Below, one piece after another: positions 9,478-18,943 of a DNA stretch of 64,000 bases. Both the position numbers and the translations under genes were made by a program. This DNA is from Prevotellaceae bacterium HUN156 (GTDB taxonomy: Bacteria > Bacteroidota > Bacteroidia > Bacteroidales > Bacteroidaceae), in the NCBI GenBank assembly GCA_900119285.1, contig FPIT01000008.1, positions 1-64,000 of the forward strand. The letters run 5' to 3'. The notes beneath the pieces were generated by a model. That model saw only the letters and a program-made list of their open reading frames with translations. It did not search any database and was not told where the DNA came from. Every line of letters begins with the position of its first letter. Position 1 is the stretch's first letter.

Positions 9478-11133
9478 TTATTTTTTCTCTACAGGAACAG
9501 CATAGCGGTCGCCCGTCTGCTGAATAATCTGGCGAGCATAAGGTGTGGGATATCCAGGACGCTTAACGGTAGCTCCCAAACCATATTGGGTGCGCTTGAA
9601 CTGGCCGTTCTCTTCTGGTTTCACAATCATATCATTGTATTTCACAACCAGATAGAAGGCAAGTTGCTTCCAACGAGCCAGCATCTGCTGTGCTTTTTCT
9701 ACGCTATAGTTATTGAGCACACGCTGCATCTCGGCAGGCTGCAGATTGCGCACCTTAGCCTCAATTGCGGGCTGCTGCTCGAAATAAGAGTTCTGCAGAG
9801 AGTCGCGCACTTCCTTCAACGAGGGGAACAACAATGAATAGCGTGGATATACCATATTGCTAACCCAGTTTTCTACCCAATAGGCATTCTTATCACTGAA
9901 AGTAACATCATCGGCACCTGGTGTGTTGTAGCACTCAGGCAGACGAGTCATTGAGCAATAAACGGGCGTATAGGCTACCATATTGCCATCATCATTGCCA
10001 AACCAGAAGCAACCTCCCATCTCACGAGGCAGCCAAGAGCGCATCTGAGAGACGAAAGACCATGAGGTTTGCTGGGTAGAGGTAGGACGCTCATTGAAAT
10101 ATTTCTTTCCGTCTACTGTATAATATAAAGGTGTAGGACGATAAGGCATCTGCCAGATTCCGCCACCAATATCGGTAGAGTCGATAGCCAATGGGGTGCC
10201 CTCGTAGTGATCACGCATATCTTGCATGATATCAGCTACGCTCAGTTTCTTGAGGGGGATAACCCATAAAGGCATATCTTCTGCGTCAGGGTCTTTACCC
10301 AAAGCCCAAGGCAGATAGCGGTCCATACCCTTTACATGGTGATTGAAGAAGCTCCATACACGGGCATCACAGATACGACGACCAGAGAAGTCGGGAGCAG
10401 CATAAGCCATCTTCCAAGAGAACTCTTCGTCCTTACCACTAAACCAGCCCATCTTACGGGCATACTTGATGACATTCTTAGAATATAATACGTTTTCTTT
10501 ATCCTTCAAGGGGAAGAGTCCGATACGGCTCTGATTGGCGTGGCCACAAATAGCATCGTCAGGAATGCGACGGGCTACCCAGACAACGCGCTCCTTAGAC
10601 TTACTGCGGTCAGGACCACAGCCCTGCATCTCCATAATCCAAGCCTCATTGGGATCGCAGATGGTAAAAGTTTCACCTTCAGAATAATAACCATACTGCT
10701 CAGTCAGCGATGTCATCACCTGAATAGCTTCGCGAGCTGTCTTTGAGCGCTGCAAGGCGATATAAATCAGTGAACCGTAATCTATTACGCCCGTTGAGTC
10801 AACCATCTCCTCACGACCGCCATAGGTGGTTTCGCCAATCGTTACCTGCCACTCGTTGATATTACCAACCACATTATAAGTCTCTGCGGCTTCAGGAATC
10901 TCACCAAGATATTTATTGGTGTCCCACTCAAAAATCTTACGCATGTCACCCTTCTGGTGCTTAGCTGCGGGATAGTGTGCCAAGCGCATGAAAGCACCAT
11001 AAGAGTCTGCATTGTATGAGCAGATTACTGAACCATCAACTGAGGCTTTCTTGCCAACAATAAAATTGGTGCAGGCATGTGCATACACTGCACCTACCAG
11101 CACCATTATCAATAAAGAAATACGTTTCATCAT
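9478..11133 (-). CDS. C69 family dipeptidase (secreted)
   Basis: A 551-residue peptidase of MEROPS family C69 (PepD type), which removes dipeptides or acts on acyl-peptide substrates. The N-terminus is a signal peptide (ISLLIMVLVGAVYAHA) directly followed by CTNFIVGKKAS. In this Ntn-hydrolase family the exposed Cys becomes the catalytic nucleophile after removal of the leader, so cleavage before Cys both exports and activates it. Further family blocks are CSYNADSYGAFMRL and GDNDGNMV-like FWFGNDDGNMVAY. It has its own -7 box at 11158-11165 and is probably periplasmic. Confidence 0.88.
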   Translation of the reverse strand: MMKRISLLIMVLVGAVYAHACTNFIVGKKASVDGSVICSYNADSYGAFMRLAHYPAAKHQKGDMRKIFEWDTNKYLGEIPEAAETYNVVGNINEWQVTIGETTYGGREEMVDSTGVIDYGSLIYIALQRSKTAREAIQVMTSLTEQYGYYSEGETFTICDPNEAWIMEMQGCGPDRSKSKERVVWVARRIPDDAICGHANQSRIGLFPLKDKENVLYSKNVIKYARKMGWFSGKDEEFSWKMAYAAPDFSGRRICDARVWSFFNHHVKGMDRYLPWALGKDPDAEDMPLWVIPLKKLSVADIMQDMRDHYEGTPLAIDSTDIGGGIWQMPYRPTPLYYTVDGKKYFNERPTSTQQTSWSFVSQMRSWLPREMGGCFWFGNDDGNMVAYTPVYCSMTRLPECYNTPGADDVTFSDKNAYWVENWVSNMVYPRYSLLFPSLKEVRDSLQNSYFEQQPAIEAKVRNLQPAEMQRVLNNYSVEKAQQMLARWKQLAFYLVVKYNDMIVKPEENGQFKRTQYGLGATVKRPGYPTPYARQIIQQTGDRYAVPVEKK

Positions 11134-11157
11134 ATACTAGTTTTCGTTTACGAGGTT

Positions 11158-11165
11158 CAAAGGTA
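11158..11165 (-). promoter_or_regulatory. -7 box upstream of the C69 dipeptidase
   Basis: The minus strand reads TACCTTTG, matching TAnnTTTG, 24 bp before the dipeptidase start codon. The leader would be about 18-20 nt. Confidence 0.6.
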
Positions 11166-11205
11166 GTGTAAACTACGCAAAAAACCAAACGAAAACGCAT
11201 TTTTT

Positions 11206-12798
11206 TTAGAATGTATAGCCCATTGTGAGCAATACCTGGTGGCGATTGTTCTTCACATCTGTGACTGTAGCTATATTGTCATTAATGCTATCATCCTGAT
11301 CATAGTAGCTCATAAAGGGAGAGAATGTTCCCTTCGTCGTACTATATTGATAGGCTAATGAAACATTGAACTTATCAAAGCTATAACCGAAACCGCAGGT
11401 GTAGCGATTGGTAGCTCCCCAGTTAGTATAATCGGTAGCAGAGCTGATATATGAAGCATCAGAACTGAGCGAACCATCCTTGAAGCCATCCTTTTGATAC
11501 ATCGGACTAATATAGTTATAGCCGAAACGAATAGCAAAGTCGTTAGTTGGCTTGATTTCTGCACCCAACTTCAGGGTATGAACACCTTTCAAAGTCTTCT
11601 CTGTATGATTGTTCATTACTCGGTCGCTTTCAGAGTCGGTACGATAGCTATCGGTATAATCGTCATAGTATTCACCAGTGATATAACGAGTGTCCATACT
11701 AGCATAATCAGCATATTCATAACTTGCACCTAAAGCGACCTGTGAACCTATGGTATGACCTAAGCTAAATCCAAACTTCCACGGAGTATAGAGGCGGAAC
11801 TTATAGTTTGTGCGATCGCGTGAATCATTAATAGAATATGAACCAAACTTATTCTGACCATCAGAGATGTAGGTGTAGTTACTTGTTTTCAACTCATAGA
11901 AAGTAGGTGAAGCAATTGACAAGCCAATACGGAAGGGAGAATTCTCAACAGGACGAAGAATGACACCTGCCTTGACATCAACACCCATACCCGTAATCTC
12001 ACGATTGTCTGCTACCAGACAGTCGTAGGATGGCATCTGCTCAACATACTCGCTATAGTGCTTATAGTGGACATCGTGAATACCAACGGTAAGTCCCAAA
12101 TAGATGCGGTTATTGATATTGCCACTTACATTGATATCATACTCACCGACATAACCTTTGTGGGCACGGTCCATACGATAACTATTGGCAGCATCATATC
12201 CCCAATCCTTATTTCTGTCACTCCAGTTTAGATTATAGCCATAAAGATCATCCAACTGGTTACATGTAATATAAGGAGCTTTGAAATCAGGCTCAACAAT
12301 AACATTGCCATTAGGATAAGAGACGTCCTTTCCCTCATAGACCATTCCATGATTACCCTTTGCCCACGTCAGCTTGTTTTGTGAAGCATTGTTCAATTCG
12401 TTGGCAGCAGAAAGAATCATATCGAAGTTACGACTCTTATGGTAGTTAATGCCGATATTGACAAACGAGGTTTTGTCTATACGATAAGAATATACAAAGC
12501 CAAGCTGGTCGAAACTGGCATTCGTAGTGCTTCCACCTACAGCATTCGTAGCATCACCCTGTGATACCAGTCCCATAGAAAGACTTACATTGGAATGACG
12601 GAACAATCCTATACCTGCAGGGTTTGTACTGATGGTTGAGATATCGGCACCCAGTGCCTCCATTGCGCCACCCATACCAACATAGCGAGCTGTACCATTC
12701 AAATCTTCTTGTACAATCTTCGCATTTTCATAAGTTTCCTGTGCTGCAACGGGCATAACAGCCACAGCAATAGCAGCTATTGCAAATAGTTTTTTCAT
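11206..12798 (-). CDS. OmpP1/FadL-like outer membrane barrel
   Basis: A 530-residue outer membrane protein. It has a signal peptide (MKKLFAIAAIAVAVMPVAAQ), then a GTARYVGMGGAMEALGADIS segment typical of FadL/TodX-like channels in Bacteroidales, in which an N-terminal hatch carries conserved Gly/Asn-Pro (STNPAGIGLFR). It then shows alternating aromatic beta strands and ends in VLLTMGYTF with a terminal Phe. FadL family members take up hydrophobic compounds; the substrate here is unknown. It lies 39 bp downstream of the Ser/Gly/Tyr-rich secreted protein gene, probably in one transcript, as no -7 box is evident in the gap. Confidence 0.8.
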   Translation of the reverse strand: MKKLFAIAAIAVAVMPVAAQETYENAKIVQEDLNGTARYVGMGGAMEALGADISTISTNPAGIGLFRHSNVSLSMGLVSQGDATNAVGGSTTNASFDQLGFVYSYRIDKTSFVNIGINYHKSRNFDMILSAANELNNASQNKLTWAKGNHGMVYEGKDVSYPNGNVIVEPDFKAPYITCNQLDDLYGYNLNWSDRNKDWGYDAANSYRMDRAHKGYVGEYDINVSGNINNRIYLGLTVGIHDVHYKHYSEYVEQMPSYDCLVADNREITGMGVDVKAGVILRPVENSPFRIGLSIASPTFYELKTSNYTYISDGQNKFGSYSINDSRDRTNYKFRLYTPWKFGFSLGHTIGSQVALGASYEYADYASMDTRYITGEYYDDYTDSYRTDSESDRVMNNHTEKTLKGVHTLKLGAEIKPTNDFAIRFGYNYISPMYQKDGFKDGSLSSDASYISSATDYTNWGATNRYTCGFGYSFDKFNVSLAYQYSTTKGTFSPFMSYYDQDDSINDNIATVTDVKNNRHQVLLTMGYTF

Positions 12799-12837
12799 CG
12801 TTATAATTCTTTATAGTTAATATGGTTTTACTTATCT

Positions 12838-13704
12838 CTAGCGTCCAAAGCGACCTCCACCACCAGAGCGTGAACCTCCACCAAAAGATCCTCCGCCAGA
12901 AGAACGGTTACTGGAAGAACTACTGCTGCTACTGCTACGACTGCTGCCGAAACCAGAAGAGCTGCTGGTAGTACGATTACTGCCAAAACCACTATTGTTA
13001 TTATTAGAATTACTGGTGGTTGTGCGCGAACGATTTCCAAAGGTACCACTACTATTGGAAGAACGATTGTTGCCAAACGAAGTGTTAGAGGTACGAACAT
13101 TTCTATTATTCGCATGACCAAATGACGTACTTCCTGATACATTGCGATTAGCATGGAAACGACGATGTGAGACAGGGCGATAGCTACCACCACCATAATA
13201 AATAGGTGTATACCAACTATAGTATCCCCAAGGACGATAATAACTGCTATAATACCAACCATAGCGCCAAGGCGAATACCAGCCATAATAGCTATCATAA
13301 TAATACATCGTATCGTACCAAGGATCGAACCAAGGATCATATACGGAATAATAGTAGCGATTAAAATACCAAGGTGAAGACCAACTGCCATCACGGTAAC
13401 CCTGCCAATAGGCAACACTTGGTGAATAGTCATCGAAGCGCGTCATACGACGAGTGTACTGGTAGTCATCTGTTTCTATTTCGTTACCTAATGAGTCAAC
13501 GGGAGTAACAGATGATGAAAGGCGACCATTATAGTCGTCAACACTGCGATTGCTGCCTGAGTAGTAAGTACTCTTTGGCATACCATAGCTCTCTGCCTCC
13601 TTCGCTACATTCTCTTTTGTAGGAACAAAGTACATATCATCGTCCTGTGCCATCATATTGAGTGACAAGGAACAAACTGCTGTTAAAAGGATAAACTTTT
13701 TCAT
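12838..13704 (-). CDS. Secreted Tyr/Ser/Gly-rich low-complexity protein
   Basis: I do not recognise this 288-residue protein. It has a signal peptide (MKKFILLTAVCSLSLNMMAQ), then an acidic region (DDDMYFVPTKENVAKEAES), then a Tyr/Trp/Pro-rich central stretch (about residues 95-170) with many YYY and WYS clusters. The C-terminal third consists almost only of Ser, Gly, Asn and Arg (SNRTSSSS-, GGGSFGGGSRSGGGG-like runs) ending in Phe-Gly-Arg. The composition suggests an exported surface or matrix component without a globular C-terminal fold. The antisense open frame over the same region is an effect of the low-complexity sequence. Confidence 0.7.
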   Translation of the reverse strand: MKKFILLTAVCSLSLNMMAQDDDMYFVPTKENVAKEAESYGMPKSTYYSGSNRSVDDYNGRLSSSVTPVDSLGNEIETDDYQYTRRMTRFDDYSPSVAYWQGYRDGSWSSPWYFNRYYYSVYDPWFDPWYDTMYYYDSYYGWYSPWRYGWYYSSYYRPWGYYSWYTPIYYGGGSYRPVSHRRFHANRNVSGSTSFGHANNRNVRTSNTSFGNNRSSNSSGTFGNRSRTTTSNSNNNNSGFGSNRTTSSSSGFGSSRSSSSSSSSSNRSSGGGSFGGGSRSGGGGRFGR

Positions 13705-13737
13705 ACGCTATCGTCGTTCTAATAATTGTTCACGTTG

Positions 13738-13745
13738 CAAAAATA
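13738..13745 (-). promoter_or_regulatory. -7 box for the Tyr/Ser/Gly-rich secreted protein gene
   Basis: The minus strand reads TATTTTTG (TAnnTTTG) 33 bp before the start codon. A second match, TAATTTTG, lies at 13761-13768 on the same strand, so the exact start point is uncertain. Confidence 0.45.
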
Positions 13746-13767
13746 CAACTAAATTTCATGCAAAATT

Positions 13768-13802
13768 AGGGAAAAACCCTAAGAGAGCATAGGTTTTTCC
13801 CT
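13768..13802. repeat. Inverted repeat between divergent promoters
   Basis: AGGGAAAAACC and GGTTTTTCCCT form a perfect 11-bp palindrome with a 13-bp spacer, placed between the minus-strand promoter of the secreted protein gene and the plus-strand box of prmA. It could be an operator or a transcriptional insulator. No upstream gene on either strand needs a terminator here. Confidence 0.5.
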
Positions 13803-13810
13803 ATTTTTTG

Positions 13811-13818
13811 TAATTTTG
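13811..13818 (+). promoter_or_regulatory. -7 box of prmA
   Basis: TAATTTTG followed by CA matches the TAnnTTTG consensus 20 bp before the prmA start codon, implying a leader of about 15 nt. Confidence 0.6.
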
Positions 13819-13838
13819 CAGGCAAAAATTAACATCTC

Positions 13839-14702
13839 ATGAAGTACTACGAATTGATTTTCACTATTTCTCCCTGCTCACAAGATGCGCAGGATATTCT
13901 TTCTGCACTGGCAGGAGAGGCTGGTTGCGAAACATTTGAAGAGATTCCTACAGGATTGAAGGCTTATGTACAGCAAACACTATTTGACGAGGATACTCTC
14001 AAACTCGCTCTCGATAATTTCCCCTTCGAGAACACCACCATCACCTACTCTATTCAAGAAGCAGAAGACCGTGATTGGAACGAGCAATGGGAGCAAGAAG
14101 GATTTGAACCTATCATTGTTGGTGATGGGCGACTAACCATACATGATGGACGTCATCTTCCTGAGGAAGTCTCTCTCCCCTCACCTATCTCCATAGAAAT
14201 CGATGCTCATCTGGCTTTCGGTACTGGCACTCATGAAACCACTCAAATGATATGCGGTATGTTACTTGACATGCCGCTAAAAGGTAAGCGCGTATTAGAT
14301 TGCGGTTGTGGAACAGGCATTTTGGGTATCTGTGCTGTAAAATTGGGAGCAGAATCTGTAGTGGGATACGATATTGATGAATGGAGTAGCGATAACACTC
14401 GTCATAATGCTGTTATCAATCAAGTGGACAACCGCATGACTGCGCTATGTGGAGATGCCTCCGTGCTCAGCAATTTTGGTGCTGAGTTCGATGTAGTTCT
14501 CGCCAATATCAATCGCAACATACTTCTCAATGACATGGAACGTTTTCGTAGCGTAATGGCACCTAAGGCACAACTTATCCTTAGTGGTTTCTATAAAGAA
14601 GATTGTGCCCTGCTCGAAAGCAAGGCACAATCTCTTGGTTTATCTTTGCAGGCTACCCACACCGATGGTGATTGGGCCTGCCTGGCATTTATCCTTTCTT
14701 AG
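13839..14702 (+). CDS. prmA: Ribosomal protein L11 methyltransferase
   Basis: PrmA trimethylates ribosomal protein L11 using S-adenosylmethionine. The 287-residue product has the N-terminal substrate-binding domain and, from about residue 125, the methyltransferase domain: LAFGTGTHETTQM, the SAM-binding VLDCGCGTGILGICAVKLGA and the catalytic-loop VLANINRNILL, all diagnostic of PrmA. Its stop codon overlaps the stop codon of the convergent ppiD-like gene, so no terminator fits between the two genes. Confidence 0.95.
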   Translation: MKYYELIFTISPCSQDAQDILSALAGEAGCETFEEIPTGLKAYVQQTLFDEDTLKLALDNFPFENTTITYSIQEAEDRDWNEQWEQEGFEPIIVGDGRLTIHDGRHLPEEVSLPSPISIEIDAHLAFGTGTHETTQMICGMLLDMPLKGKRVLDCGCGTGILGICAVKLGAESVVGYDIDEWSSDNTRHNAVINQVDNRMTALCGDASVLSNFGAEFDVVLANINRNILLNDMERFRSVMAPKAQLILSGFYKEDCALLESKAQSLGLSLQATHTDGDWACLAFILS

Positions 14703-16843
14703 AAGAACAAGTAGCGGTTGTCAACTACATTAGCCTTCAGGTACAACTCGTTCATGAAACGACTTGCAGCCTGCATAGCCTGTTGCTTCAACTGCTGAGT
14801 CTGCTGCTTCTCGTCCATCTTAACGCCTTCACGCAGTTTCTTAGAAAGAACCTGGAAGAGGTAAGCTCCACCATTGCCTTTAACAACGTTTGGGCTGAAC
14901 TGTCCCTGCTTTACAGCTGCAACAGCACCACTCAGAGCAGGCTCACTGGCACCAGCAGACTGAACGAATACAGGAGCAGCGAATGTAATTTGGCGAACGC
15001 TGTCAACAACAGCACCTTTCTGCTTTGCTGTAGCGATATCTTTCACGCCCTTCAACTGCTCAGCTGCCTTCTCGAACTTCTTATCGCGAATAACCTCCAT
15101 CTTCAACTGGTCCTTTACGCTCTCCATATCACGATAGCCAACAGAGTGAATATCGGTCAGAGCAATAACCATCAGGTGGTCGTTGTTACCACACTCGTAA
15201 AGAGGAGAAACATCACCCTTCTTTGCATCGAAGATCCATTTCATTGCCTCGCGAGTTGAACGCAGACCTGCTACATAATGCTCTGAGCTATAAAGATCGT
15301 TGCGCTCCTGAACACGAAGACCGAACTTCTGAGCATTCTTCTCCAGATCCTCAAGAGTTTTATTCTCGCTAACATACTGACTGAAGTTGTTATAAGCAGA
15401 TGAATATGTAGACTTAGAGAAGTCGATTGAGTGCTTTACAACAGCTACATCATACTTGTTAACCATTGCCTTACGGTTAGTAACTTGAAGAACGATGTTG
15501 CCAGAAGTAAACACGATATTCTTAGTCTCACCAGCACCAAGGGTATTCAGAGAATTGATATACTCTTTAGTATCGGCATCAACAGTCTGTGCACGCTCAT
15601 ACATTGCTGAAGTCATCCACTGCTTCTCACCAGTCTGACCATATTTCTTAGCAAGTACCTCGAAATCTGCGCCACCCTTCAAAGCGGTGTAGATACTGTC
15701 TGCTGTCTTGTGAGCTTCCTCAGCAGTAGCACCACCTACCTGAATCTGACGATATTCAACAGAGTCGGGCAACTGAACCTTACTGATGAGCTTAATAACA
15801 TTCAGAGTGTTGTCATAAGCAGTCTCGAATGGAGCAGTTACTTCACCAACCTGCATTGAGTCAACCTTTGCAGCGATGTCGTTAGGCAATGCGTTGCGAG
15901 TTACTGACAATCCATTGTAAGCAACCTGAGACTGTGCCTTACGTACAACCTCACCAGCAACAACACCACTCTGCAGCTTCTGCTGAGCGTCCTTCATGGT
16001 CTTCATCAGGGCATCACGATCAGCCTTAGAAGCAACAACCTGGAAGTCAACATACTTAATGTCGCGGCTCTCAACATACTGCTTGAACATTTCCTTCTTC
16101 TCGTTATATTTAGCCTTCAGATCAGCATCAGTAACCTGTACATCGCCATCCTTAATTGCGTTGTAAGGAACTGTAGCCAACAGGATGTCGCTCTCCTCAT
16201 TCTGATCATTGAAAGCCATCTTTGCAGAGATGGGGTTGCTAAGCAATGACTGAGCGAGCAGACTCTGATACTTCTGAGTCAACATCTGCTGACGGAGATT
16301 CTTTTCGATAAACTTCCAATAGTTATAGATGCGAGTATACTGCTCCATAGCCTGAGCATTACCACCCTGTTCCTGCATCTTTTTGTAATCTGCCAAGAAC
16401 TTAGTGAGCTGGCTTACATCAAAGCGGCCTGTCTGCTGATTAACAAATGGAGTCTGCATCAGCATTGAGTTTGAACCAACTTTCAGTACATTCTGCAGTT
16501 CCTCATCAGTAACTGTCAGTCCTAACTTCTCTGCTTCTGTCTCGATGATGGTATTGTTGACAAACTGCTGCCAAACCTGATCCTTCACCTGATTGAGTTC
16601 TTCTTCAGAGAGGTTGTCGCGACCCTGAGTCATCTTGATTACTTCCTGATACTCGTCAACGAGAGATTGGAACTCTTGTACAGAGATTTTTTTACCTAAC
16701 ACTTCGCCTACTTGCTGACGGCGCTCGTTGCTAGTTGCCTCGCATGAGCGGAACATCTCTTCGGCAATGAATGCAAAAAGGGCCAGACCAATCACTGTTG
16801 CGAGTACTGGTCCCCAGCTTCTAATTTTTCCAATTGCTGCCAT
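14699..16843 (-). CDS. PpiD/SurA-like periplasmic peptidyl-prolyl isomerase
   Basis: A 714-residue membrane-anchored periplasmic chaperone. It has one N-terminal membrane helix (ILSWGPVLATVIGLALFAFIAEE-like, residues about 10-30), a SurA N-like helical domain (VGEVLGKKISVQEFQSLVDEYQ), one or two parvulin domains in the centre (residues about 345-445, containing VEYRQIQVGG and GADFEVLAKKYGQ) and a helical C-terminal part. PpiD-type proteins assist folding of outer membrane and secreted proteins leaving the Sec channel. It is transcribed from a TAATTTTG box at 16898-16905. Upstream on the same strand lie a CorC-like gene and lptC, an envelope-biogenesis neighbourhood. Confidence 0.88.
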   Translation of the reverse strand: MAAIGKIRSWGPVLATVIGLALFAFIAEEMFRSCEATSNERRQQVGEVLGKKISVQEFQSLVDEYQEVIKMTQGRDNLSEEELNQVKDQVWQQFVNNTIIETEAEKLGLTVTDEELQNVLKVGSNSMLMQTPFVNQQTGRFDVSQLTKFLADYKKMQEQGGNAQAMEQYTRIYNYWKFIEKNLRQQMLTQKYQSLLAQSLLSNPISAKMAFNDQNEESDILLATVPYNAIKDGDVQVTDADLKAKYNEKKEMFKQYVESRDIKYVDFQVVASKADRDALMKTMKDAQQKLQSGVVAGEVVRKAQSQVAYNGLSVTRNALPNDIAAKVDSMQVGEVTAPFETAYDNTLNVIKLISKVQLPDSVEYRQIQVGGATAEEAHKTADSIYTALKGGADFEVLAKKYGQTGEKQWMTSAMYERAQTVDADTKEYINSLNTLGAGETKNIVFTSGNIVLQVTNRKAMVNKYDVAVVKHSIDFSKSTYSSAYNNFSQYVSENKTLEDLEKNAQKFGLRVQERNDLYSSEHYVAGLRSTREAMKWIFDAKKGDVSPLYECGNNDHLMVIALTDIHSVGYRDMESVKDQLKMEVIRDKKFEKAAEQLKGVKDIATAKQKGAVVDSVRQITFAAPVFVQSAGASEPALSGAVAAVKQGQFSPNVVKGNGGAYLFQVLSKKLREGVKMDEKQQTQQLKQQAMQAASRFMNELYLKANVVDNRYLFF

Positions 16844-16897
16844 TTTTTGTTTTTTGTTTTATGTTTTTATAATTTTTATTTTTTCAGATTCAGCCGA

Positions 16898-16905
16898 CAA
16901 AATTA
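16898..16905 (-). promoter_or_regulatory. -7 box of the ppiD-like gene
   Basis: The minus strand reads TAATTTTG within TTTTTTGTAATTTTGTCGG, 55 bp before the start codon. Confidence 0.6.
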
Positions 16906-16949
16906 CAAAAAAGCAACGAAATATCCGCATCTTTTTCGTGAAAAAATGT

Positions 16950-18209
16950 CTATTCTACAACTTTTAGTCTGACTAATTCAATTTTTGTCATGGTATTCTT
17001 GATGATTTTGAATTCAAAACGGCCTATTTTTACGACTTCGTTCAGTTTTGGGAAACTCTGATATTCATGTAAGATTAGACCGCCAACAGTCATGTAATCA
17101 TCACTCTCTGGCAAGTTCAGGTCGAAGAGTTCGTTCACCTTCTCTATCTCCAGTCGGGCAGACAACAGGTATTCGCCATCATCAAGCAGTTTGGCTACAT
17201 ACTTGGTGTTGTCGTGCTCATCTTCAATATCACCAAAGATTTCTTCTACAATATCTTCAAGAGAAACAAGTCCGCTTGTGCCTCCAAATTCATCAACGAC
17301 AATGCCCAACGACTTTTTCTGCTGGAGAAATATATGCATCAGTTTACGAGCTGCCATCGTTTCTGGAACAAATGGCATCGTCTGGATATGTTTAGAGATA
17401 TCCGAGACGTTTTTGAACATTTCTGACGAATGGATATATCCGACGATGTGATCAATATCTTCTCGATAGACAACTATTTTGGAGTGTCCACTCTCGATAA
17501 ATTTATTCTTTAGTTCTTCTATCGTAAAATCATCTATATCAATAGCATCAATCTCTGTACGTGGAACCATGCAGTCACGCACCTTGGTATCTGCAAAGTC
17601 TAATGCATTATGGAATATCTTCACCTCCTCCTCAATCTCATTGTCATCCTTGGCATTATCTATACTTGACTGCACCAGGAAGTCCAAGTCAACCTTGGTA
17701 AATTCTTTATCCTCACTTTCCTTCGGCATCTTCACACCAATCAGACGCAAGAGCCCTCGTGACAGTAATGTTGCAAAACGAGAGATGGGATAAAGTACCA
17801 CATAACAGAGATATGCTGGCAAAGCAAATACCGTCAGCATGGTATTCGGATTAGATTTAAAAATCGTCTTGGGGAGGAATTCTCCTGTAAATAGTACTAC
17901 GATGGTAGACAATAGCGTATCAGCAGTCACCCGAGCTCCATCACTAAACGAATAGAACAATGTAGCATCAAAGATGCGGGCAAAAAGAATACCATAGACT
18001 ACTAATGAGATATTATTACCAACCAACATCGTAGAAACAAAATTGTTTGGATGGCGATAAAATGTGTCTATAGCGCGTTGTGACCAACCATGCTTCTCAC
18101 GATCCATCTCCGCTCGCAGACGATTACTCGACACGAAAGCAATCTCCATTCCAGAGAAAAAAGCCGAGAAGGCCATCGTTACAAGGAGTCCTATGATGAG
18201 ATTTGTCAT
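16950..18209 (-). CDS. CorC/TlyC ('hemolysin family') CBS-domain membrane protein
   Basis: A 419-residue protein with the usual layout of this family: a DUF21/CNNM membrane domain with three or four helices (FFSGMEIAFVSSNRLRAEM), a linked pair of CBS domains (DCMVPRTEIDAID, then SLGIVVDEFGGTSGLVSLED) and a small C-terminal CorC_HlyC domain (SDDYMTVGGLIL). Relatives affect magnesium or cobalt homeostasis; in gliding Bacteroidota a similar protein is GldE. The name 'hemolysin' is historical. Its ATG overlaps the lptC stop codon by one base, indicating translational coupling. Confidence 0.87.
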   Translation of the reverse strand: MTNLIIGLLVTMAFSAFFSGMEIAFVSSNRLRAEMDREKHGWSQRAIDTFYRHPNNFVSTMLVGNNISLVVYGILFARIFDATLFYSFSDGARVTADTLLSTIVVLFTGEFLPKTIFKSNPNTMLTVFALPAYLCYVVLYPISRFATLLSRGLLRLIGVKMPKESEDKEFTKVDLDFLVQSSIDNAKDDNEIEEEVKIFHNALDFADTKVRDCMVPRTEIDAIDIDDFTIEELKNKFIESGHSKIVVYREDIDHIVGYIHSSEMFKNVSDISKHIQTMPFVPETMAARKLMHIFLQQKKSLGIVVDEFGGTSGLVSLEDIVEEIFGDIEDEHDNTKYVAKLLDDGEYLLSARLEIEKVNELFDLNLPESDDYMTVGGLILHEYQSFPKLNEVVKIGRFEFKIIKNTMTKIELVRLKVVE

Positions 18210-18943
18210 TATCTATAGTTTGATTTTTGTGTAGCTTTATGACGAACAGCTGCTTGGCGAACTGGCGCAGCTTGTGCTGTATCAGTCTTAGCTGGCTGAT
18301 TGTCGCCAATAGCAATATTTCCACTTGTTGCAGGTTGACTATTATCTTGTCCGTCAAAATCTTCTGACTGGAAAGAACCTACAGAATTGCTAACCTCATA
18401 ATGCGTCATATGTTCATCACTTCGGAAGTAGGTTCCCTCTAATGTACGCTCTGGTGTTACTATACGCGAAAATTGGTAGGAATAAAACTCATGTTTGATG
18501 CCATCCCACCACAATTCTTCACTATTAAACACCAGTCCGTTGACATTGCGAATGCGCACACGACCACGTAATTTCCATAGTTTCAGTTGGTCGTAATACC
18601 AAGCAGAGTCAGCCTGAATATAGCCCTCTATATGGAAGTTTTCATCAAACTGCTCCATAAAAAGACCACGTTCAAAAGTCCAACGAGAAGGATTCTTAAT
18701 CGTGTTAACATCCCAACGCTCAGTAACTATCCTATATTTGATTACACCCGAGTCAGAGATTAACGTATTAACACCATAGCTAACCATCATTGACGCAGAA
18801 TCCCTGTCATGAACCGCAGCAGCAGTATGTGCTTTTTGTTCTGTACAAGAAAGCATCATAGCAACTAAGGTGAGCACTATGCCCACCCCAATCTGACGTA
18901 TATGATGATCATTTCTTTTCACCTCTCGTTGTTCACTTCGCAC
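18209..18943 (-). CDS. lptC: LPS export component LptC (lipoprotein-like)
   Basis: LptC bridges LptB2FG and LptA during lipopolysaccharide export. The 244-residue protein has a short N-terminal hydrophobic segment ending in a lipobox-like MMLSC and then the OstA-fold pattern of beta strands (YGVNTLISDSGVIKYRIV, RVRIRNVNGLVFNSEELWWD). The C-terminal 40 residues are low-complexity. I accept the GTG start at 18943, right after the upstream stop codon. The first codons (GTGCGAA, GTGAACA, GTGAAAA) look like a decayed heptamer array, so the mature start could be the internal GTG. Confidence 0.82.
   Translation of the reverse strand: MRSEQREVKRNDHHIRQIGVGIVLTLVAMMLSCTEQKAHTAAAVHDRDSASMMVSYGVNTLISDSGVIKYRIVTERWDVNTIKNPSRWTFERGLFMEQFDENFHIEGYIQADSAWYYDQLKLWKLRGRVRIRNVNGLVFNSEELWWDGIKHEFYSYQFSRIVTPERTLEGTYFRSDEHMTHYEVSNSVGSFQSEDFDGQDNSQPATSGNIAIGDNQPAKTDTAQAAPVRQAAVRHKATQKSNYR

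Noticed and set aside
12828..13433. Minus-strand hydrophobic protein overlapping the Ser/Gly/Tyr-rich gene in another frame
   Set aside because: It is a shadow of low-complexity sequence; the alternative frame has a signal peptide and sensible composition.
14157..14190. Palindromic insertion in prmA (CTTCCTGAGGAAG and following Ser/Pro codons)
   Set aside because: The palindrome is short and the segment is a variable loop in PrmA; not enough to claim an inserted element.
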